Shown one piece after another: positions 59,088 to 64,000 of a stretch of 64,000 bases of DNA (position 1 is its first letter; the number at the start of each line of letters is the position of its first letter). The notes beneath the pieces were generated by a model, which was not told where the DNA came from, did not search any database, and worked only from the letters and a program-made list of their open reading frames with translations. The DNA lies in assembly GCF_003355155.1 (NCBI RefSeq), contig NZ_CP031320.1, positions 62,001 to 126,000 of the forward strand, written 5' to 3'. The position numbers and the translations under genes are program-made. The DNA comes from Streptomyces armeniacus. Lineage in GTDB: Bacteria > Actinomycetota > Actinomycetes > Streptomycetales > Streptomycetaceae.

Positions 59088-59185
59088 GGGTTGGTTCCTT
59101 TCGGGGTGGTTTGAGAGCACGCCCCGGTGGTCCGGGAGCGGGCCGTGGTCGTGGACTGGTGTGTGGCCGCCCCGAGGGCGTTACA

Positions 59186-59196
59186 TACTGGTAGTG
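59186..59196. promoter_or_regulatory. HxlR-type operator between azoR-like and hxlR genes
   Basis: TACTGGTAGTG is an inverted repeat of the ACT-N3-AGT kind, related in form to operators of the YodB/HxlR redox regulators. The same ACTGGTAGTGCG occurs upstream of the DsbA-family gene (60378-60388), nearly 1.2 kb away. It lies 30 bases before hxlR and about 100 before the azoR-like gene, overlapping a probable -10 (TATGTA) on the minus strand. Confidence 0.7.
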
Positions 59197-59226
59197 CGGT
59201 TGCACCCGGAATGAGAGGGGATCGAG

Positions 59227-59649
59227 ATGGCGTCAGAGCGACGGATCGCCGGCCCGTGCCAGGCATGGCCGGAGGACAGCGCCTTCATCCGTGAGGTGCT
59301 CGACCGCATCGGCGACAAGTGGACGGTGCTGACCATCGGCACCCTGAGCGCCGGCTCGCTGCGCTACTCCGACCTGCAGGCGAGCATCCCGGGGATCTCC
59401 CAGCGGATGCTGACCCAGACGCTCAAGCATTTGGAGCGCGACGGTCTGATCACGCGGACCGCGTACGCCGAGGTCCCGCCGCGAGTGGAGTACGAGCTGA
59501 CGGATCTGGGCCGGTCGCTGATGGACGCGGTGACGGCGATGGTCGGCTGGGCCGCCGCCCACCACAGGGAGGTCGCCGACAACCGGGCCGCCAGCGAGCT
59601 GACGGGAGTCGGCCGGGGCAAGGCCGCGGTCAGCGCGTCGGCAGGCTGA
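59227..59649 (+). CDS. HxlR family transcriptional regulator with N-terminal redox cysteine
   Basis: A 140-residue winged-helix regulator. The DNA-binding core is seen in IREVLDRIGDKWTVLTIGTL, LQASIPGISQRMLTQTLKHLERDG and the wing RTAYAEVPPRVEYEL. C11, eight residues before the first core helix (RIAGPCQAWP), is the position of the redox-sensing cysteine of YodB/QorR-type regulators. It would repress the azoR-like and DsbA-like genes until quinones or oxidants modify the cysteine. GAGAGGGG is upstream of the ATG. Confidence 0.9.
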   Translation: MASERRIAGPCQAWPEDSAFIREVLDRIGDKWTVLTIGTLSAGSLRYSDLQASIPGISQRMLTQTLKHLERDGLITRTAYAEVPPRVEYELTDLGRSLMDAVTAMVGWAAAHHREVADNRAASELTGVGRGKAAVSASAG

Positions 59650-59679
59650 TGTGTCGGTGAAGTCCGTACGTCGCGGCGC

Positions 59680-60366
59680 TCACGGCACACGCTCACTCGG
59701 CACCGGCCCGGCCGCGGCCTGCTCCAGCAACTGGCCGTAGCCGGCGACCTTCTGGGCGCCCGGGGCGGCCACCCGGCGGTTGAGGACGACGAACGGGACG
59801 CCGTTGGCGCCCAGTTCCAGGCCCTCGGTCCGGTCGGCGCGCACGCGCTCGGCGTAGTCGTCGCCCGCGAGGATCTCGCGGACTCGCTGCCCGTCCAGCC
59901 CGGCCGACTCGGCGACGCCTGCCAGGGTGTCCGAGTCGTACGGGTTGAGGGTGCCCGCGAAGTAGCCGTCCTGGAGGTCGGAGAAGAACTCGAACCCGCG
60001 GCCCTGGTCGCCCGCGTACTGCACCACGCGGTGCAGGTCGAAGGTGCTGGCGCTGAGGCGGTCCAGCGAGAACTCGAGCCCTTCCCCGTGTGCGAGCGCC
60101 TGGATCTGGCGCTCGGCCCGGAGGAAGTGGGCGGTGGTGCCGCCGTGGGTCCGGATGAAGGCCGTCTCGACCGGCTCCGGCTCCTGGGGCGCGTTCGGGT
60201 TCAGCTCGAAGGCCCGCATCCTGATGTCGAACCTGTCCGCGTCAGGGCGCTGCGCCATCGCGGTCCGGAGCCGGTGATGACCGACGTAGCACCACGGGCA
60301 TCCCAGGTCGGACCACACTTCGACGGCGACCTGCGACCCCTCGGGCTGCGTTGCCCGCTCAACCAT
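59680..60366 (-). CDS. DsbA-family oxidoreductase (FrnE-like)
   Basis: A 228-residue cytoplasmic thioredoxin-fold protein (no signal peptide). The active site is C23-P-W-C26 in WSDLGCPWCYVGHHRL, followed by the long helical insert and ANGVPFVVLNRRVAAPGAQ, the cis-proline loop. FrnE-like members act in thiol-disulphide exchange and in tailoring of some polyketides. The ATG at 60366 follows GAGG. A copy of the HxlR operator lies 12 bases upstream, which ties it to the redox regulon. Confidence 0.89.
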   Translation of the reverse strand: MVERATQPEGSQVAVEVWSDLGCPWCYVGHHRLRTAMAQRPDADRFDIRMRAFELNPNAPQEPEPVETAFIRTHGGTTAHFLRAERQIQALAHGEGLEFSLDRLSASTFDLHRVVQYAGDQGRGFEFFSDLQDGYFAGTLNPYDSDTLAGVAESAGLDGQRVREILAGDDYAERVRADRTEGLELGANGVPFVVLNRRVAAPGAQKVAGYGQLLEQAAAGPVPSERVP

Positions 60367-60377
60367 TTTCCTCACCT

Positions 60378-60388
60378 CACTGGTAGTG
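60378..60388. promoter_or_regulatory. Second copy of the HxlR-type operator, upstream of the DsbA-like gene
   Basis: CACTGGTAGTG is an inverted repeat (CACT-N3-AGTG) 12 bases before the ATG of the DsbA-like gene on the minus strand. It shares ACTGGTAGTGCG with the site at 59186-59196 between the HxlR and AzoR genes. Confidence 0.7.
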
Positions 60389-60480
60389 CGTAACACCATC
60401 ATGAGTGAGTAAGAGAGGGCGTACAAAAGGCACTTTCAGGTGCGTGGGCGGGGCCCGGAAAGGTTCGATTCGGCGCACCC

Positions 60481-61938
60481 TCAGAACGGGTACTCGGCCT
60501 GCGCCCCGCGCATCGTGATCCAGCGGGTCTCCGTGAACGCCTCGAGGTTCGCCTCGCCGCCGAAGCGCGCCCCCGTGCCCGACGCCGCCGTGCCGCCGAA
60601 CGGGGCCAGGGCCTCGTCGTTGACCGTCTGGTCGTTGATGTGGACCAGGCCGGTGGGGATGCGTTCCGCGAGTTCGAGGCCCTTCATCACGTCGCGGGTC
60701 AGGATGCCCAGGGACAGGCCGTATTCGCTGTCGGTGGCCAGCGCCACCGCCTCGTCCAGGGAGGCGAAGGTGCGGACCGGGGCGACCGGGCCGAAGACCT
60801 CCTGGGCGTACGCGGGGGTGCCGTCGGTGACGTCGGCGAGGACCGTAGGGCGGTAGAACAGCTCCTCGTAACTGCCGCCCGCGGCCAGCCGTGCGCCGCC
60901 GTCGACGCTGGAGGTCACCAGGGCGTGGATACGGTCGCGCTGCCCGGCGTCGATGACCGGGCCGAGCGCGACCTGCGCGGTGGCCGGGTCGCCGACGGGC
61001 AGCATGTCGGCCTTGGCGGCGAGGCGTTCGGTGTACTCGTCGGCCACGGACGCGTGCACCAGGTGCCGTCCGGTGGTCATGCAGATCTGGCCCTGGTGGA
61101 AGAACGAGCCCCAGGCAGCGGTCGACGCGGCCTGCTCCAGGTCGGAGTCGGGCAGCACGATCATCGCGGAGTTGCCGCCGAGTTCCAGGTGCGCCCGCTT
61201 GAGGTGGCGGGCCGCGGCCTCGCCGACCTTCCGGCCGGCGGCCGTCGAGCCGGTGAACGAGATGACGCGCACGTGCCGGTCCGCGACCAGCGCCTCGCCC
61301 ACGGGCGCCCCGCCGGGGGTCAACGACAGGACGCCGGGCGGCAGTCCGGCCTCCTCGAAGACCCGCAGGATCGACACGCCGCCGCCCACCGCCGTACGGG
61401 GGTCGGGCTTGAGCACCACGGCGTTGCCGAGGGCGAGGGCCGGGGCGACCGAGCGGATGGCCAGTACGAGCGGCACGTTGAACGGTGCGATCACGCCGAC
61501 GACTCCGGCGGGCCCGCGGCGCGCCATGCTGAGGCGCGGTTCGGCGGACGGAAGCACCTGGCCGACGGCGCGGGAGACGAGCGCGGCGGCCTCGTAGCAC
61601 TCCTGCGCGGCCGTCGTGGTCTCGAACGCCGCCTTCCCGGGGATGCTCCCGGCCTCCCGCACCAGCCAGTCCTGGATCTCCGCGGCGGCCTCCGTGAACA
61701 GGTCGCCCGCGCGCCGCAGCACCGCCGCGCGCTCGGTGTACGGGGTGCGGGCCCACGCGGCCTGCGCGTCCGCCGCGAGCGCGCAGGCGCGCCCGACGTC
61801 GTCCGTGCCGGCGCTGCCGATCCGTTCCAGCTCGGCGCCGGTGGCGGGTTCGACGACGGGCGTGGTGCCGCCGGAGGCGGGCGTCCAGCCGCCGAGGTGG
61901 ATCTGTCCGGACCAGGTGTGCGGGTCGAGGAGGGACAT
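60481..61938 (-). CDS. Aldehyde dehydrogenase (benzaldehyde dehydrogenase-like)
   Basis: A 485-residue NAD(P)-dependent aldehyde dehydrogenase. The catalytic glutamate is in LELGGNSAMIVLP, the nucleophilic cysteine in GQICMTTGRHL, the Rossmann glycine motif is FTGSTAAGRKVGE, and the oxyanion asparagine is in APFNVPLVLAIR. The SFFHQGQICMTT and DQTVNDEALAPFGG segments are those of vanillin and benzaldehyde dehydrogenases. It follows the benzoylformate decarboxylase-like gene in the same direction, so it may oxidise the aldehyde that enzyme makes. GGAGGTGAGG lies upstream of the ATG. Confidence 0.9.
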   Translation of the reverse strand: MSLLDPHTWSGQIHLGGWTPASGGTTPVVEPATGAELERIGSAGTDDVGRACALAADAQAAWARTPYTERAAVLRRAGDLFTEAAAEIQDWLVREAGSIPGKAAFETTTAAQECYEAAALVSRAVGQVLPSAEPRLSMARRGPAGVVGVIAPFNVPLVLAIRSVAPALALGNAVVLKPDPRTAVGGGVSILRVFEEAGLPPGVLSLTPGGAPVGEALVADRHVRVISFTGSTAAGRKVGEAAARHLKRAHLELGGNSAMIVLPDSDLEQAASTAAWGSFFHQGQICMTTGRHLVHASVADEYTERLAAKADMLPVGDPATAQVALGPVIDAGQRDRIHALVTSSVDGGARLAAGGSYEELFYRPTVLADVTDGTPAYAQEVFGPVAPVRTFASLDEAVALATDSEYGLSLGILTRDVMKGLELAERIPTGLVHINDQTVNDEALAPFGGTAASGTGARFGGEANLEAFTETRWITMRGAQAEYPF

Positions 61939-62020
61939 GGCGCTGCTCCAGGAGGTGAGGGCGGTGGAACGGGGGAACGGGGGGCCAGCGGGAACGCGGG
62001 GCCAGGGGGGAACGGGAGGG

Positions 62021-63628
62021 TCAGGGCTGGAATACGGGGTCGGGTGCCACCGCCACCTCCAGTACGAGCGGTTCGGTCAGCTCCCCGAGTGACGGCAGCA
62101 GCGCGCCCAGTTCACGCCGCAGTGTGCCGCGGTCGGTGACGCGGCGCGCCGGGCAGCCGAGGGCGGTTGCCAGACCGCTGACGCTGACCTCCTCGAACGG
62201 GGGCCAGGGCGCCGCTCCGCCGTGCAGTTCGGCGAGCCGGTCCATCACGGCGTAGCCGCTGTTGGCGAGGACGATGACGAGGATGCCCACGCCGTAGTGA
62301 GCGGCCGTCCACAGGGCCTGGATCTGGTACAGCGACGAGCCGTCCCCGACCACCGCGACCACCGGGCGTTCCGGCGCGCCCATCCGTACGCCGGCCGCCG
62401 CGGGGATCGCGAAGCCGAGGCCGCCCATGGCCGCGCTGAGGAAGCCGAGCGGCCGCCGGGCCGGGACGAGCGCGTGCAGCTCCGGGCGGCTGGACGGGGT
62501 CTCCTCGACGAGGACGGCGTCCGCGGGCAGCGCGTCGGCGAGTGCGGCCAGTACGTCCGCGCCGCGCAGCGGTCCGTCGGCGTCGGAGGGAGGGGGCGTG
62601 GGGCGACCGGCCGTCTCCGGACCCCCGTACGGCTGCCCCGCCCGCTTCGGTGTCTGCTCCGCCAGCGCCGCGCAGAACGCGGGCAGCGGCGCCACGACGG
62701 CCAGCTCCGCCGGAGCCCGCTCGGCCTCTGCCGGGTCGTCCGTGACGAGCGCCATCCGGGTGCCGGGGCGTGCCAACGGGCCGTCCTGGTACGGGTACTG
62801 GCGCAGCAGCGGCGCACCGACGGCCAGCACCACGTCGTGCGGGGCGAGCACCGTACGGAGGCGGGCGCGGTCGGCGGGCAGGTGGCCCGCGAACAGCGGG
62901 TGGTCCTGCGGGAAGCCCGCCCGCGCCCCGAACGGCTCCTGCCGGACGGGGCAGCCGAGCCGTTCGGCCAGGTCGGTCAGCGCGCTCCAGGTGTCCGCGT
63001 GGTCCGCGCCGGCGCCGACGACCAGCGCGGGCGCCGTGGCACCGGCGAGCAGCGCGGCCACCTCCCGTACGGCGGCGGGGTCGGCGCCGGTGGCCGTCCG
63101 CAGCGCGGCGGGCGAGGGGTCGGGCACGTCGTCGGCGGGCTCGGCCCAGTCGTTCATCGGGACGATGACGAGCGCGGGCCCGCGCCGTACGCGCGCGGCG
63201 TGCGCGGCCCGCCCGATGGCGCCGGGCACGTCCTGGGCGCGGGCCGGCGTCTCGACGCGTACGGGGTAGTCGCCCGCCAGGCCCTCCAACCGCCCGGCGA
63301 GGAACGGTTCCTGGACCAGGTGCCGCCGGTCCTGCTGCCCGACGAGGACGACCAGCGGCGCCCGGTTGACGCGGGCCGTGGCCAACGCCCCGACGGCGTT
63401 GCCCAGTCCGGCGGTGGTGTGCAGCAGGACGAGCGCGGGCTGCTCCCGTACGATCGCCCAGCCCGTGGCGGCGCCGACGACCGAGCCCTCGTGCAGGGCG
63501 AGGACGAAGCGCAGGTCGTCGGGGAATCCGGTGAGCAGCGGGACCTCCGTCGAGCCGGGGTTGGCGAAGACGGTGGTCATGCCGTGCTGTCGCATGACGT
63601 CGAAGGCGGCGTCGCGGACGGTGCGCAT
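62021..63628 (-). CDS. Thiamine diphosphate enzyme, benzoylformate decarboxylase-like
   Basis: A 535-residue ThDP enzyme. Active-site positions known in benzoylformate decarboxylase are partly kept: the serine and glutamate in FANPGSTEVP, the thiamine glutamate in LALHEGSVVG, and the histidine in LLHTTAGLGNA. The cofactor motif is VVGDGSSLYQIQALWTAAHYG. The segment where the second active-site histidine is expected (APVFRYHQYDPG in the Pseudomonas enzyme) reads APLLRQYPYQDG, placing a tyrosine there, so activity or substrate may differ. With the aldehyde dehydrogenase it resembles a mandelate pathway end, but no mandelate dehydrogenase is visible. Confidence 0.87.
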   Translation of the reverse strand: MRTVRDAAFDVMRQHGMTTVFANPGSTEVPLLTGFPDDLRFVLALHEGSVVGAATGWAIVREQPALVLLHTTAGLGNAVGALATARVNRAPLVVLVGQQDRRHLVQEPFLAGRLEGLAGDYPVRVETPARAQDVPGAIGRAAHAARVRRGPALVIVPMNDWAEPADDVPDPSPAALRTATGADPAAVREVAALLAGATAPALVVGAGADHADTWSALTDLAERLGCPVRQEPFGARAGFPQDHPLFAGHLPADRARLRTVLAPHDVVLAVGAPLLRQYPYQDGPLARPGTRMALVTDDPAEAERAPAELAVVAPLPAFCAALAEQTPKRAGQPYGGPETAGRPTPPPSDADGPLRGADVLAALADALPADAVLVEETPSSRPELHALVPARRPLGFLSAAMGGLGFAIPAAAGVRMGAPERPVVAVVGDGSSLYQIQALWTAAHYGVGILVIVLANSGYAVMDRLAELHGGAAPWPPFEEVSVSGLATALGCPARRVTDRGTLRRELGALLPSLGELTEPLVLEVAVAPDPVFQP

Positions 63629-63687
63629 GAGGGCGGCGGGTCCTTTCCCTGCGGGGTGGTTTGCGGTGCCGGGGGCGCGGACGGTGC

Positions 63688-64000
63688 TCAGGCCAGGGCG
63701 GGCCTGCGTTCCGTACGAACCATGGCCAGCACGCAGAAGCCCGCTGCCACGATCCCCGCGTCCAGCCACACGGCGGCCGACCAGTCGCCCGTGCTGTCCC
63801 GCAGCACACCGCTGATGGCCGGGGACAGCACGGCGCCCATCTCGCCGATGAGGTTCTCCATGCCGAAGGCGGAGCCGCGGAGTTCGGGCTTGGCGAGGTC
63901 GGCGGTGAGGGCGTGGCCGACGGGCTGGAGGGCGTTGAAGAACAGGCTCGCGGTGAACAGCAGGAGGCCCATGACCCACAGCGACGGCTTCTCGGCCGTG
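63688..64000 (-). CDS. MFS transporter, C-terminal part
   Basis: The gene runs off the right edge; only the last 100 residues are here. Three hydrophobic helices are seen (VMGLLLFTASLFFNALQPV, GMENLIGEMGAVLSPAISGV and AAVWLDAGIVAAGFCVLAMV), with the R-G-x-x-x-G-M-x-N-x-x-G helix characteristic of solute-uptake MFS proteins such as the anion:cation symporter group. As the gene just upstream of the decarboxylase in the same direction, it may import an aromatic or keto acid used by that pathway. Confidence 0.82.
   Translation of the reverse strand, partial: TAEKPSLWVMGLLLFTASLFFNALQPVGHALTADLAKPELRGSAFGMENLIGEMGAVLSPAISGVLRDSTGDWSAAVWLDAGIVAAGFCVLAMVRTERRPALA

Noticed and set aside
60440..60480. 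GGTTCGATTC resembling a tRNA T-loop
   Set aside because: No matching T stem, acceptor stem or anticodon arm can be drawn around it.
1..64000. CRISPR arrays, insertion sequences, integrase or attachment sites
   Set aside because: Reading through the intergenic regions I saw no regularly spaced repeats with unique spacers, no transposase or integrase motifs and no tRNA gene that could serve as an attachment site.

Overview
The window looks like chromosomal DNA of a Streptomyces or a close relative. GC content is very high with strong third-position GC bias, GTG starts are common, neighbouring genes often overlap as GTGA, ATGA or TGATG, many genes have short or absent leaders, and several families are typical of actinomycetes (DUF397, Methyltransf_19, XRE regulators with a DUF5753-like domain, F420-dependent LLM enzymes). 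I saw no rRNA, tRNA, CRISPR array, prophage or transposase. The content is mostly metabolic, with regulatory islands between the metabolic blocks.

Layout. 1-1.7 kb: end of a PfkB sugar kinase, a KDPG-type aldolase and a GNAT acetyltransferase. 1.7-4.5 kb: a WhiJ-type regulatory module (XRE regulator, DUF397 protein, Methyltransf_19 enzyme, divergent anti-sigma-like ATPase) carrying a 15-bp tandem repeat. 4.7-14.5 kb: a methyltransferase, a GntR regulator with its own palindrome, a secreted DUF4185 protein and a sugar ABC system with two tandem paralogous binding lipoproteins, one permease and one ATPase, then a ROK kinase and an anchored membrane protein. 14.6-22.7 kb: a PcaL-type fusion, an MBL hydrolase, exonuclease III, a secreted SGNH esterase, two unknown proteins and a secreted gamma-glutamyltransferase.

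23-29.6 kb: a reductive pyrimidine degradation operon (beta-ureidopropionase, aminotransferase and dihydropyrimidinase in a chain of 4-bp overlaps), followed by an F420-type LLM oxidoreductase and an NCS1 permease. No dihydropyrimidine dehydrogenase is present, so the LLM enzyme is a candidate for the missing uracil reduction step. 29.7-38.4 kb: a lipoate-ligase-like protein, a cytoplasmic GGT-like protein, a membrane protein, an IMPase, a PYROXD2-like oxidoreductase, a stand-alone double Clp_N protein with its own small HTH regulator, and glycerate kinase.

38.7-49.7 kb, all on the minus strand: a compact ethylmalonyl-CoA pathway cluster (double-domain 3-hydroxybutyryl-CoA dehydrogenase, TetR, ccr, ecm/meaA, mcl, a half-size mesaconyl-CoA hydratase and an acyl-CoA dehydrogenase) followed by psd and pssA. 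Together these genes would turn acetoacetyl-CoA-level C4 units into ethylmalonyl- and methylmalonyl-CoA and C4 acids, which supply both anaplerosis and polyketide extender units.

50-64 kb: an accessory-like stretch. It holds a small HEAT protein, a TetR/SDR pair sharing an 18-bp perfect inverted repeat, a second Methyltransf_19 enzyme, a large protein made of three homologous HEAT-like blocks, an HTH-TPR regulator opposite two small genes, a frameshifted SnoaL-like gene, and an HxlR thiol-switch locus whose operator recurs upstream of a DsbA-family gene. It ends with an aldehyde dehydrogenase, a benzoylformate-decarboxylase-like enzyme and the end of an MFS gene.

A dispersed hairpin repeat (GTCCTCAATCGCCGGACGGG and its complement) occurs at least seven times in three intergenic regions. 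The least explained items are the repeat-bearing WhiJ/methyltransferase module, the F420 enzyme in pyrimidine catabolism, the HTH/double-Clp_N operon with twin operators, and the triplicated HEAT protein.
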